Assembly: GCA_050633645.1 (NCBI GenBank)
Contig: JBOEGX010000002.1
Location: 434,001 to 498,000, forward strand
Length of the DNA stretch: 64,000 bases
Reading direction: 5' to 3'
Source: UBA1672 sp050633645
GTDB taxonomy: Bacteria > Pseudomonadota > Alphaproteobacteria > Micavibrionales > Micavibrionaceae
Numbering within the stretch: the stretch's first letter is position 1; every line of letters begins with the position of its first letter. Shown here piece after piece: positions 25,115-34,535 of the stretch. A program made the position numbers and the translations under genes. The notes beneath the pieces were generated by a model. That model worked only from the letters and a program-made list of their open reading frames with translations. It ran no database searches and had not been told where the DNA came from.

Positions 25115-26151
25115 GCGGCGGCTCTGATTTTATCATCGAGATCGGCTTCAATCATTTCAATGACCAAATCTTCAAAAGAGGTCTTGAGCTCCCAACCAAG
25201 ATTGGTTTGAGCTTTGCTAGGATCGCCGAGTAATAAATCAACCTCTGCGGGGCGGAAAAATTCAGAGTTTATGTCAACTAAAAGATCACCTGTTTGGGCG
25301 TCATAGCCCTTTTCATTGATGCCTTCACCGTCCCAACGAATGGATTTATTGAAATAGCCAAAGGCAAGCTCAACCAGTTTGCGTACGGTATGCGTCTCAC
25401 CTGTTGCCAGAACGTAATCATCGGGAACATCTTGTTGAAGCATAAGCCACATGCCTTCAACGTAATCGCGCGCATGCCCCCAATCACGTTTAGCATCCAA
25501 ATTCCCCAATGTTAATTTATTAAGGCGACCCGCTTGGATATCAACCACGGCCTTTGTAATTTTACGGCTAACGAAATTTTCGCCGCGTAACGGGCTTTCA
25601 TGATTAAATAAAATCCCGTTCGATGCGTGCATATCATAAGATTCACGGTAATTTTTCACCGCCCAATACGCGTATAGTTTTGCTACACCATACGGGCTGC
25701 GGGGGTAGAACGGCGTTGTTTCACTTTGTGGCGTTTCAACAACTTTCCCGTAAAGCTCCGATGTAGAAGCTTGATAAAATTTAGTTTTTTGCTCTAATCC
25801 TGCAATGCGTACGGCCTCTAAAAGGCGTAAAACACCAAGGCCATCTGCATTACCTGTATATTCGGGCTGCTCGAAGCTAACTTTGACATGGCTTTGCGCG
25901 GCAAGATTGTATATTTCATCGGGCTGAGTGTCTTGCACAATACGAAGTAAGCTAAGCGCATCTGTTAAATCCCCATGGTGTAATTTTAGTTCATTAAATC
26001 GTTCGCCCAGCAAGTGATGCAACCGTGCAGTATTCGGTAAAGAAGCGCGGCGTACAATACCGTGAACAGTATAGCCCTTATTAAGCAAAAGTTCGGCTAA
26101 ATACGCGCCGTCTTGTCCTGTTATTCCTGTAACTAAAGCAACCTTGCCCAT
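25111..26151 (-). CDS. gmd: GDP-mannose 4,6-dehydratase
   Basis: About 346 residues from the ATG at 26151 (MGKVALVTG), which has AAAGG nine bases upstream; an ATG at 26160 directly abuts that site and is less likely. The enzyme converts GDP-mannose to GDP-4-keto-6-deoxymannose, precursor of fucose, rhamnose, perosamine and related sugars. Seen: GITGQDGAYLAELLL nucleotide loop, YNLAAQSHVKVSFE, STSELYGK, YPRSPYGVAKLYAYW (catalytic Tyr/Lys), and FNHESPLRGENFVSRKIT. No clear fucose synthase or rhamnose reductase follows, so an aminotransferase route is possible. Confidence 0.95.
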   Translation of the reverse strand: MGKVALVTGITGQDGAYLAELLLNKGYTVHGIVRRASLPNTARLHHLLGERFNELKLHHGDLTDALSLLRIVQDTQPDEIYNLAAQSHVKVSFEQPEYTGNADGLGVLRLLEAVRIAGLEQKTKFYQASTSELYGKVVETPQSETTPFYPRSPYGVAKLYAYWAVKNYRESYDMHASNGILFNHESPLRGENFVSRKITKAVVDIQAGRLNKLTLGNLDAKRDWGHARDYVEGMWLMLQQDVPDDYVLATGETHTVRKLVELAFGYFNKSIRWDGEGINEKGYDAQTGDLLVDINSEFFRPAEVDLLLGDPSKAQTNLGWELKTSFEDLVIEMIEADLDDKIRAAA

Positions 26152-26166
26152 GGCGTGCATCCTTTA

Positions 26167-28419
26167 TTAAAACCAGTTTTCCAATCGTTCCAGCCCAAGC
26201 CAGAACCCTTCACCATTATTTTTATGCCCTTGCCAAATTTCAGGAATAAAGCCGATACTCTTCGCCTTTTTATCAAGGATTTGGGCAAGGTTGAGGAAGT
26301 CAATTTCCCCTTCCCCAACTTGCAAGCCTTCGCCATCCACCCCTTCCGCATCCACGATATGCAGATGCGCGGTATATGGTGCAACAAGGTCAATATATTC
26401 ACTGAATTGGCGTTTCCGATAGTTCATCGCAAGCTTTGAATGCGCAACATCAAAGCATAAGCGCGTGTTGCTTTGCTTACAAAATTCGATTGTATCTTCG
26501 GGATCAACAAATAAATTACAATAAAGCTGGCCACCCAAATACCACGGGAAGGGCGGCAAGGTTTGCGCGATCACTTCAACGCCTTTTGTATCTAGCTGTT
26601 CTAGGCTGTCTTGAACACGTTTATACAAATCACCCAGCTCACTTTTCGCAAGAGGGGATTGTTCGGTAAATCCGCCAAGACTACAAACGATTAACGTATC
26701 ACCCTTAGTATTAAACAGCGGTTTCATCTCTCTCGTGATTTCAATAACGCGCTGCAATTCTGCGATAGAGCGCTTGCGATAGTCATTGTCCTTTTCAGCA
26801 AGATTAAGAATATGGTCGCCCTTGAATAAGTCGGGGCTGTGAACGACAAGATCGCAATCGACCTTTTTGGAGTCGAAACATGCGCGCCAATCCATATCCA
26901 TATCGTTATAGCTTAGGTGAAATTCAAGAAAATTAGGGTTTGTACCTTCTTTCAAATTGTTGAAGTCATGAAAACGTACGGGAACGCCCCATGGACGTTT
27001 GAATGAATATGGTCGCCGCTCGATTGTTTTGTCGGATAAGTCCTCTGGGAAGAAGAAGTCTCCGGCCTTCATATCTCGTTTTGCACGGCGGCCAATAAGA
27101 TCGTTCATTTTATTGGGTTGCAGGCCTTTGCCCGGACTTCGTACATCAATAACTTGTGACGTAATTTCCTCGCCCGCCGCAATATCATTTGCCGCGACAA
27201 GGCTTTTTGCAAGGTTTTCACGATTCATACGTTCACCTTGCGTCATTTGACGAATTGATCCTTCATTCCCCATGGATTCCTCAATCTCACGGATCATCGT
27301 AACCATGTTTTTAAACTCATTCGGCAGAAGGCTGACTTTATGGTCATTGCCCTCCATATTGCGATCAATCGTGAAATGTTTTTCAACAATTTTCGCGCCC
27401 ATGGCAATGGCCGCCAATGGAATGTGGCAACCGCGCTCATGCCCCGAATACCCGACCAAACATTCGCCGATCTCGGATAAATGGCGCATATAATTCAGAT
27501 GCACATCTTTATATGGCGCGGGGTATGTAGAGTTACAATGTAACAAAGCAAAGGCTGTCCCTTTTCTGCGCAATAGGTGAATAGTTTCTTTGATTTCATC
27601 GCTATCTGACATTCCTGTTGAAAGGATGAGAGGTTTGCCCGTGTCTGACATATAAGACAATAAATCATGATTGGTCATATCCGCAGACGCAACCTTATAA
27701 AATTTCATTCCGTATTCTTCAAGGAGGTCTACGCTACGCTTATCCCAAGGCGTACATAAAGGCTCTAGCCCCAGTTCTTTACAGTAATCAAAAAGCTTGA
27801 ACATGTCTTCATGGGGCAAGTTAAAGCGCGCAAGAAGATCCATTGTGTATTGTGTGCCGAGATCATCAGTTGCATCACCTGCCGCCCCTTTGTTATTATA
27901 AAGGGATTCCATATCGCGCATTTGAAATTTTGCACAATCTGCGCCAGAGTCTTTGGCTAGCTTAACCAGTTTTTTAGCAAGGCTAAAATCGCCGTTATGA
28001 TTAATACCAATCTCAGCAATCGTATAGCACGGGGAATTCTTGCTTAATTCTACATCACCAATTTGCAGCGATTTTTGGCGCTTAAAAGCGATGGAGTGTA
28101 GTTTGGAGTACTCGTCAATTATTGGAATTGTTGTAATCTCATTTGAGAACTGTGCCTCAATTTTCATCGGGTCATCAAAGATACGTGAAAATTTATAATG
28201 CGTATTCATGGCCACCGTAATCGGCGAATTCAGGTCAATAATATTTTGTGTTAAAATCCAGCGTTGCAAATCACCGCCTGTTAAAACACCTTCTAATTTA
28301 CCATCCTGAGTTACAACAAAAACAATCTGAAGCTTTTCACGCGTTGTTTTTTCAATGGCATCACGTAAAGATTGAGAAGTGTAAACGGTATGTTTATGTA
28401 TTGCGCGCTCTATAATCAT
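26167..28419 (-). CDS. CBS - NeuB - SAF - TIM-barrel fusion (nonulosonic acid synthase)
   Basis: 750 residues in four parts. Residues 1-115: a CBS-domain pair (IVFVVTQDGKLEGVLTGGDLQRW). Residues about 130-375: NeuB catalytic barrel with YTIAEIGINHNGD, GADCAKFQMRD, FYKVASADMTN, ILSTGMS, GYSGHERG and KIVEKHFTID. Residues about 400-460: SAF/antifreeze-like domain (SLVAANDIAAGEEIT...LIGRRAKRDMKAGD). Residues about 475-750: a xylose-isomerase-like sugar phosphate isomerase/epimerase barrel (RLCFDVAHSKLAM, HLHIVDAEGVDGEGLQVGEGEIDF, IPEIWQGH). NeuB enzymes condense phosphoenolpyruvate with a 6-carbon amino sugar to make sialic-acid-like acids. The last domain may prepare or modify that sugar (inference). 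It is one of two NeuB-type genes here. Confidence 0.9.
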   Translation of the reverse strand: MIIERAIHKHTVYTSQSLRDAIEKTTREKLQIVFVVTQDGKLEGVLTGGDLQRWILTQNIIDLNSPITVAMNTHYKFSRIFDDPMKIEAQFSNEITTIPIIDEYSKLHSIAFKRQKSLQIGDVELSKNSPCYTIAEIGINHNGDFSLAKKLVKLAKDSGADCAKFQMRDMESLYNNKGAAGDATDDLGTQYTMDLLARFNLPHEDMFKLFDYCKELGLEPLCTPWDKRSVDLLEEYGMKFYKVASADMTNHDLLSYMSDTGKPLILSTGMSDSDEIKETIHLLRRKGTAFALLHCNSTYPAPYKDVHLNYMRHLSEIGECLVGYSGHERGCHIPLAAIAMGAKIVEKHFTIDRNMEGNDHKVSLLPNEFKNMVTMIREIEESMGNEGSIRQMTQGERMNRENLAKSLVAANDIAAGEEITSQVIDVRSPGKGLQPNKMNDLIGRRAKRDMKAGDFFFPEDLSDKTIERRPYSFKRPWGVPVRFHDFNNLKEGTNPNFLEFHLSYNDMDMDWRACFDSKKVDCDLVVHSPDLFKGDHILNLAEKDNDYRKRSIAELQRVIEITREMKPLFNTKGDTLIVCSLGGFTEQSPLAKSELGDLYKRVQDSLEQLDTKGVEVIAQTLPPFPWYLGGQLYCNLFVDPEDTIEFCKQSNTRLCFDVAHSKLAMNYRKRQFSEYIDLVAPYTAHLHIVDAEGVDGEGLQVGEGEIDFLNLAQILDKKAKSIGFIPEIWQGHKNNGEGFWLGLERLENWF

Positions 28420-28524
28420 GTCAGATTTTTAAACAGTTTCCACAATATTGTCTAGTGCGCACTTTGTTTTTTGTCGCTTAAACATCATGTTTACCACGAC
28501 CATAACATCCGTTATATATCATTT

Positions 28525-29652
28525 ATGACCAGTCGTAATAATTGTGAAAGAGTAGAATGCGTTGTAATTGGTGCAGGCGTTGTGGGATTGGCCATAGCGG
28601 CGGCAATCGCGCGCTCAGGACAAGACGTAATTGTGTTAGAGGCGCAAGATAGGATCGGGGCGGGAGTTTCTTCACGAAATAGCGAGGTTATTCATGCAGG
28701 AATTTATTATCCAAAAGATACATTAAAGGCATCTTTATGTGTTCAGGGGAAGAACATGCTTTACCAATATATTAAGGACAGGAATATTGGGCATAAGAAA
28801 TGCGGAAAACTAATCGTCGCAACGCAGGAAAAACAAATAGAGCAGCTCCTGCAAATTAATGAAAAGGCAAAAGCCAATGGTGTAGATGATTTAACGTTTA
28901 TATCAAAAGAAGAAGCTCAAGATATAGAGTCAGATTTACAATGCCACGCTGCCCTGCATAGTCCATCAACGGGCATAATTGATACGCATGATTTTATGAT
29001 TTCCTTACAGGGTGATATAGAGAACAATGCAGGATCTATTGTGTTTTTAACATTGGTGATTGGCGGTGCTATTAATGATGATGGTATAGAGCTAAAAATT
29101 CGTTCACAAAATGATGTTATGACCCTAAAGGCGCAAACGGTAATTAACGCGGCGGGTTTGGGTGCAACTGTAATAGCGCAGGCAATCACAGGGTTTCCTA
29201 AAGATAAAATACCAGAGCTAAAATACGCCAAAGGAAACTATTTTTCACTTATCGGAAAACATAATTTTAAACATCTGATTTATCCCGTGCCAGAAGAGGC
29301 CGGGCTAGGTGTTCACCTGACCTTGGATTTAGATGGGAAAGCGCGTTTTGGCCCCGATGTTGAATGGGTTGATAAATTGGATTATAAAGTTAATCAAACC
29401 CGTGCTAAGAATTTTTCTGATGCTATTCGCGCTTATTGGCCAGATATTAAAGACAGTGCTTTGGTGCCTGATTATTCAGGCATTCGTCCGAAAATTTATT
29501 GGGGGGATAAGCCGCATACAGATTTTATAATCCAAGGAAAAGATGAGCATGGCATTGGCGGATTAATCAATTTGTTTGGTATCGAATCCCCTGGCTTAAC
29601 GTCTTCACTTGCGATTGCGAAATATGTTATGAAACAAATTAGTGCGCATTAA
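28525..29652 (+). CDS. FAD-dependent oxidoreductase, L-2-hydroxyglutarate oxidase (LhgO)-like
   Basis: About 375 residues from the ATG at 28525; the frame extends to a TTG at 28471, but that start is weaker. The N-terminal dinucleotide motif VVIGAGVVGLAIAAAIARSG is followed by an E (VLEAQDRIG) that binds the ribose. SSRNSEVIHAGIYYP and the final KIYWGDKPHTDFIIQG...GLINLFGIESPGLTSSLAIAKYV match the LhgO/DAO family. Such enzymes oxidise 2-hydroxy- or 2-amino-acids. It lies divergently from the NeuB fusion inside the glycan cluster, so the real substrate could be a sugar acid. Its end overlaps the acyltransferase gene by 14 bases in antisense. Confidence 0.85.
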   Translation: MTSRNNCERVECVVIGAGVVGLAIAAAIARSGQDVIVLEAQDRIGAGVSSRNSEVIHAGIYYPKDTLKASLCVQGKNMLYQYIKDRNIGHKKCGKLIVATQEKQIEQLLQINEKAKANGVDDLTFISKEEAQDIESDLQCHAALHSPSTGIIDTHDFMISLQGDIENNAGSIVFLTLVIGGAINDDGIELKIRSQNDVMTLKAQTVINAAGLGATVIAQAITGFPKDKIPELKYAKGNYFSLIGKHNFKHLIYPVPEEAGLGVHLTLDLDGKARFGPDVEWVDKLDYKVNQTRAKNFSDAIRAYWPDIKDSALVPDYSGIRPKIYWGDKPHTDFIIQGKDEHGIGGLINLFGIESPGLTSSLAIAKYVMKQISAH

Positions 29653-31582
29653 AAAACTCTTGAATATCTGTGTTGTTTTTGAGTTGTTCAGATAAATATA
29701 AAATCCCCGCCGATGATAAATGTTGATCATCTAAAAACAGAGGCTTTAAGTCTTCATCTCCGATAAATATGGGGCAGTTATTTTCGAGGCAAAGAAGGCC
29801 TATTTTACTGATATAGAGCGTGGATCGCGCTTGTTTTAAATAGTCTTCGGCACGCAATACATCTTTTTGAAACCCCACGCCATCAATGGGCAGCGTCTTC
29901 ACCATATCAAAGTTATCAATTCCAAGCATGAATAATGTTTCGAACGTATCATGACGTAACGTGGGTGTGGGGCCAATAATCATGACGGGCGCGTTATAAT
30001 AATTGGTCTCACCTATTTTTTGGTAGGGTTGCATTACCCAGCGTGAACTGAGGATAATGCCATGTACCAATTTTTCCGCATGCAACGTTTCGACAATTTC
30101 GCGTAAATCCCGAAAGCACCAAGCACCAGATCTTTTATCTTCAAGATACGAGGCGGCGGCACAACCCGCCTGTTGTAACATCGCAAAATTAAGATCAGGA
30201 TAGGCTAGTGTCATTGATCTATAAGTGTTTGCGCCATTACTATCACCAATAATCAAATAACCCGCACCATTTTTACGCGTTAAATTATGCTTTAAACACG
30301 GCAATAAAACATTGGGGTCTTTGGTATTATTATAGGAACATTCCAATCCACCATGCTTCTCTGGGATAAAAACAGTTTCACCAGATTCAGGGAATGTTTG
30401 ATCAAAATTACGCTTAAATGCATCTTCTTCTGCCTTGATATACTCGAGTAAATCCGTTTGCGCGGGGCTTAGTCGCCACGCCCACCCGTTATGATGATAG
30501 GCGCTATATGATCCGATTAAAACAAGCAAGGAGCAGGCAAATAAAAGGGCTTTCCGTTTTAAGGAAATCACGGAGTGTCGATAAGAATTTTCAATAAAGT
30601 GATGCATGAAAACAGCGAGTAAACAAGATGCCACAAAAAGACCAAGCTTTGCCGTAATGCTTATGTTACTATAATACCAATACGCAAAAAGCACATAGAC
30701 GGGCCAATGAATAAGATAAAGACTGTATGATATTTTCCCAATATATGTTGTGAGGTGGTTATCATAAATTTTGTAAGTAACGTTGAGGTGATCCGATAAG
30801 ATAATTAAGGCCGTACCAATACAAGGCAGCAACGCCCAAATACCAGGAAAAGGCGTTTGCTCATCAAAACAAACCACACTGACTACAATCAAGAGCGTGC
30901 CGATCAATGGAAATAATGCGGTGTTTAGGGGCTTATGTCCTTTTTTTTGCAGTATGTGAAAACATAACGTCCCGATTGAAAATTCAAAAAACCTAAACGG
31001 TAAATTGTAATATACAAAATTACTGGTGAAGCGTGAAAACACCTCGGTCAGCGCCAGTGAAGCTAATGCGGCAAACAACATGACCCATTCTACGCGGCGC
31101 TTAAACAACTTGAGCAAAATAATATAAAAGGGCGGAAATAAAATATAATATTGCATCTCAATGCTTAATGACCATGTCGGAATAAACGGGTCATATCCGT
31201 CCAGAACTTGGAAATAACCAACGCTCCGCCAATAAATAAAATTAGACGTAAAACTCAGCGCGCCCAATAGGTTCTTGCCCAGATGCTCCATATGTGTGGG
31301 CGAAAATAAAAAAGCAGCAATGATAAATGTGAGAGCGCATGAAAAAAGTAAAGCGGGGTAAATACGATAAAACCGCTTTTTGTAGAAATCATAAAACCGA
31401 AAATTATTTTTTTCAAAATTACGTTGAATAATGCCCGAAATTAAAAATCCCGATATCACAAAAAAGATATCAACGCCGATATATCCGCCTGAAAAGTAAG
31501 GAATGCGGTAATGAAAAAAAACGACAGCAATAACCGCTAGTGCTCTTAATCCGTCAATATGGGGGAAATATCTTTTTGACAT
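29639..31582 (-). CDS. O-acyltransferase (acyltransferase 3 / OafA type) with C-terminal SGNH domain
   Basis: 647 residues. The first ~360 residues are an integral-membrane acyltransferase-3 domain with about ten helices, opening with HIDGLRALAVIAVVFFHY (catalytic His) and GGYIGVDIFFVISGFLISGII...RIYPAL. The last ~230 residues form a periplasmic SGNH domain with LIIGDSNGANTY (catalytic Ser of the GDS block) and a late DDQHLSSAG block carrying the Asp-x-x-His pair. These proteins transfer acetyl groups to O-antigen or other surface sugars across the inner membrane. Location next to the flippase suggests O-acetylation of this cluster's glycan. Confidence 0.9.
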   Translation of the reverse strand: MSKRYFPHIDGLRALAVIAVVFFHYRIPYFSGGYIGVDIFFVISGFLISGIIQRNFEKNNFRFYDFYKKRFYRIYPALLFSCALTFIIAAFLFSPTHMEHLGKNLLGALSFTSNFIYWRSVGYFQVLDGYDPFIPTWSLSIEMQYYILFPPFYIILLKLFKRRVEWVMLFAALASLALTEVFSRFTSNFVYYNLPFRFFEFSIGTLCFHILQKKGHKPLNTALFPLIGTLLIVVSVVCFDEQTPFPGIWALLPCIGTALIILSDHLNVTYKIYDNHLTTYIGKISYSLYLIHWPVYVLFAYWYYSNISITAKLGLFVASCLLAVFMHHFIENSYRHSVISLKRKALLFACSLLVLIGSYSAYHHNGWAWRLSPAQTDLLEYIKAEEDAFKRNFDQTFPESGETVFIPEKHGGLECSYNNTKDPNVLLPCLKHNLTRKNGAGYLIIGDSNGANTYRSMTLAYPDLNFAMLQQAGCAAASYLEDKRSGAWCFRDLREIVETLHAEKLVHGIILSSRWVMQPYQKIGETNYYNAPVMIIGPTPTLRHDTFETLFMLGIDNFDMVKTLPIDGVGFQKDVLRAEDYLKQARSTLYISKIGLLCLENNCPIFIGDEDLKPLFLDDQHLSSAGILYLSEQLKNNTDIQEFFNAH

Positions 31583-31584
31583 AT

Positions 31585-33285
31585 TTATTTCAACAATAAT
31601 GATCCGTGACTAAGATGGTAAACCTCATCGCATTTTTCAACATTATTCGGTTTATGAGAAATGATAACAATCGTTTTCGTACCTTTTAATCGCGCAAGGG
31701 TATCCTGAATTTTCTGGTCGCTCTTTGTGTCTAAGGCGCTTGTCGCTTCGTCAAGAATGAGCAAGTCCTTATCACGCAGCAACTCCCGCGCAATGGCAAT
31801 GCGTTGCCTTTGACCGCCAGATATTTGCACGCCGCGCTCTCCCGCTGGGCGTTGAAGATCATCAATCAGGTCGTCTAATCCCGCCTGTATCATGACAGAT
31901 TTAATTTTTTCAATCAGGCTAGGGTCATCAAGGTCATAAGCGCCAAAATTGATGTTCTCTAAAATTGTGCCATCAATCATGGCTGGCGTTTGCGGAACAT
32001 AGCCAATGCGCGTGCGTAAACTGGACTTATCAAGCGCCGCATAATCGACGCCGCCAACACTTAATGTCCCAGATCTAGGCGATAAAAGCCCTGTTAGAAT
32101 ATAAAATAGAGTGGTTTTCCCCGATCCAGACGAGCCAACAAGCCCAATCATTTTATTGGACGGAATAGACAAAGTAATATTATTCAAAACCGATTTGCCG
32201 TCATAAGAAAAACAGACATCGTTAAATGCAATATTACCGATTTTATCAATGTTTAATGTCCCATTAGGCTCTTGATTTTTCTCAAACATAGCAAGCGTGT
32301 CTTTGACAACTTCAATACTACCAAATGTAGAATTGAACCGTTGCCATTGCCCTTGAAGCAACATAACTTGCCCAACAATTCGGTGAATAAGAAGCCCCAA
32401 GATCAGAACCTCGGAAAGCTGGCTATCGCCTAAAACAACTTGCGTGTAAACCAGTGCGGCTAGTGCGAAAACGGCTACAGGCTCTGTTAAAGATTGAATA
32501 AACGCCGCAAAAAACAAAAGCTTCTTTTCCGCATAATTCATACGGTGTATTTTACCCGTTATAGCCACCTTAAAATCATGAATGGTGTTCGTAGCCTTTG
32601 CATAAATAAAATTATCAATCAGCTCTATAAATCCATTGCTTAAAACGCCCGACCTCTGTGTGAGTTGCTGTGACGTATTTCGAACCATCCGCATTAAAAT
32701 ACGCAAAGGCAAAAGCATTGGAAGGCCGACAAAAATAATTATAAGCGTCAAATCCAATCGTAAAAGACTGGCCGTTACAAAATAAACAACGATATAGATC
32801 ATCGTGATTTGAATACGTACAAATTCAGAGAATCCTTGTGTGAAAAGCGCGGCCTCTTTCATTAAAATATTGTTCAACCATCCAGATTTAAGCTCTGTAA
32901 AATGAGAGTAGGATGTCAAAGAAAGCTTATCCGTGAGTATTTTTTGCACTTTTGACTTCAGATCAACCGCAATAACACTGGAGAGAAATTTGATAACAAA
33001 TGTCGCCACCGCCTTAAACATAAAGATAACAACTAATAATATGAGCAAGCTGGTAAGGGTGGGGGAAAAACCGATAAATTCAAAAAATGCGTTAAACATC
33101 TTTGAAATTTGATCTGTACCCGCGCTGTCAAACCCAAGATTAAGAACAGGAAGCAGCAACCCTATCCCGATCAACTCAACAAACCCCGCAACAAGGCCAA
33201 GAACAAATAACAAGATCATCCTGTGACCAGCATAATGATGGAAAGATTTTATGTTCTCTATGGTCTTACTAAAGGTCGTGTTCAT
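31585..33285 (-). CDS. ABC transporter, fused permease-ATPase (PglK/MsbA-like flippase)
   Basis: 566 residues. An N-terminal six-helix membrane domain (about 20-315) precedes an ATPase domain (about 345-566) with Walker A GLVGSSGSGKTT, Q-loop YVPQTP, signature ISGGQRQRIAIAREL, Walker B LLILDEATSALD and the switch His in VIISHKP. Half-transporters of this kind work as dimers; PglK-like members flip lipid-linked oligosaccharides across the inner membrane. Its position between the acyltransferase and glycosyltransferases makes glycan-lipid flipping the likely job. No Wzx-type flippase is seen in the window. Confidence 0.88.
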   Translation of the reverse strand: MNTTFSKTIENIKSFHHYAGHRMILLFVLGLVAGFVELIGIGLLLPVLNLGFDSAGTDQISKMFNAFFEFIGFSPTLTSLLILLVVIFMFKAVATFVIKFLSSVIAVDLKSKVQKILTDKLSLTSYSHFTELKSGWLNNILMKEAALFTQGFSEFVRIQITMIYIVVYFVTASLLRLDLTLIIIFVGLPMLLPLRILMRMVRNTSQQLTQRSGVLSNGFIELIDNFIYAKATNTIHDFKVAITGKIHRMNYAEKKLLFFAAFIQSLTEPVAVFALAALVYTQVVLGDSQLSEVLILGLLIHRIVGQVMLLQGQWQRFNSTFGSIEVVKDTLAMFEKNQEPNGTLNIDKIGNIAFNDVCFSYDGKSVLNNITLSIPSNKMIGLVGSSGSGKTTLFYILTGLLSPRSGTLSVGGVDYAALDKSSLRTRIGYVPQTPAMIDGTILENINFGAYDLDDPSLIEKIKSVMIQAGLDDLIDDLQRPAGERGVQISGGQRQRIAIARELLRDKDLLILDEATSALDTKSDQKIQDTLARLKGTKTIVIISHKPNNVEKCDEVYHLSHGSLLLK

Positions 33286-33317
33286 ATTTTATTACAATTA
33301 TTCTCGTACAACAAAGT

Positions 33318-34535
33318 CTAAGGTTTTTGTGAGGTTTCATATATCTCTACATATTTTTTTGCAATGTTATTCCAATCAAAATCTTTCGCACGTTGATGTG
33401 ATTTGGCAATAAGATTATCTTTTAAAGCATTATCCGTCATCACAGTCATTATCTTTTGTGCTAAATCTTCTGCATTATTGGGATCACACATCAAGCCCCA
33501 TTTGCCACGCTCTACAATATCGCGGCATCCTTGGGAATCACCAACAATCACAGGAAGCCCCGCTGCCATAGCCTCCACAATGGCAATGCCGAATGTCTCC
33601 GTAAGCGATGGAAACGCAAAAATATCCGCCGCCCTGTATGTCTGCACCAGTGCCTCCACGGGTAAGGCAATGTTGCTCTCATCGGGGTTGCTCATCCCGT
33701 TAATGAGAACGGCATGATCGCTCAAGCCAAGCGCGTCAACGTGTTCGGCTAAGTTATCGCATCCATTTCCAACACAGACGATTTTAAAATCTTGAACACT
33801 GTGTTTTTTAAGGTGCGCCCCTGCCTCTATCAAGGTTTTGTAATTCTTCTTTGGATGGTTACGCCCGATCGAAAGAATAAGTGTGTCGTCCTGCCCGACA
33901 CCAAGTTTTGCACGAATAGCCTCACGGTCAAAATCTTGCGTAAACCGGTCAATCGCTACGCCATTAGGTATATTATAAATACGCTCATCAGGAATATTCA
34001 GCTCTTTATATTCATTGTAAACACTAGGGGTAATCGCAACCAATCGCTGCGCCTGAGACAAATGATGCGAGATAACTTTATCAAACTTTGGATCAAGCCG
34101 CAGGCCATAACCGATATCAGGCTGTCTTTGAATGTCTTCACCCGCACACCGAATAAGGTACTGTACGTTTTGTTTTGATTGATTGGCATAATGCACCATG
34201 GCGCACCCTGTCGGATATCCCATTGTGACATGCCAAAAATTAATGCCGTGCTTTTTCTGCATATGCGCCAAATACAGATCCATAATTTTAAATCCGATTA
34301 GTGGTATGCGCGTTATAAGCCCCCAACTTTTCGGAGGAAGCGGTACAACCTTATAAGGGAGAGTCCAGTTTTTTTCTTTTAGTTTTTTTACATGCTCATA
34401 GGGTGCAAACACAATAGGCTCCCAACCAAGGGCTTGAACCCGCAAAGCAATATTATGCAGACCAACCTCCATACCGCCTAAATTGGGCAGGAATGATGGA
34501 ATAAGAAGGCCAACTGTTTTTGATGTATCGCTCAT
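33318..34535 (-). CDS. GT4-family glycosyltransferase
   Basis: 405 residues, GT-B fold. The N-terminal acceptor domain has LGGMEVGLHNIA; the C-terminal donor domain has SIGRNHPKKNYKTLIEA and FPSLTETFGIAIVEAMAAGLPVIVGD, the retaining GT4 E-x7-E signature. It would transfer a sugar from a nucleotide donor to a lipid-linked or protein-bound chain on the cytoplasmic side. The start overlaps the preceding asnB stop by four bases. Donor and acceptor cannot be deduced. Confidence 0.9.
   Translation of the reverse strand: MSDTSKTVGLLIPSFLPNLGGMEVGLHNIALRVQALGWEPIVFAPYEHVKKLKEKNWTLPYKVVPLPPKSWGLITRIPLIGFKIMDLYLAHMQKKHGINFWHVTMGYPTGCAMVHYANQSKQNVQYLIRCAGEDIQRQPDIGYGLRLDPKFDKVISHHLSQAQRLVAITPSVYNEYKELNIPDERIYNIPNGVAIDRFTQDFDREAIRAKLGVGQDDTLILSIGRNHPKKNYKTLIEAGAHLKKHSVQDFKIVCVGNGCDNLAEHVDALGLSDHAVLINGMSNPDESNIALPVEALVQTYRAADIFAFPSLTETFGIAIVEAMAAGLPVIVGDSQGCRDIVERGKWGLMCDPNNAEDLAQKIMTVMTDNALKDNLIAKSHQRAKDFDWNNIAKKYVEIYETSQKP

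Noticed and set aside
28471..28524. 18-residue N-terminal extension of the FAD oxidoreductase
   Set aside because: The frame would begin with TTG and has no ribosome-binding site; the FAD motif fits the ATG at 28525.
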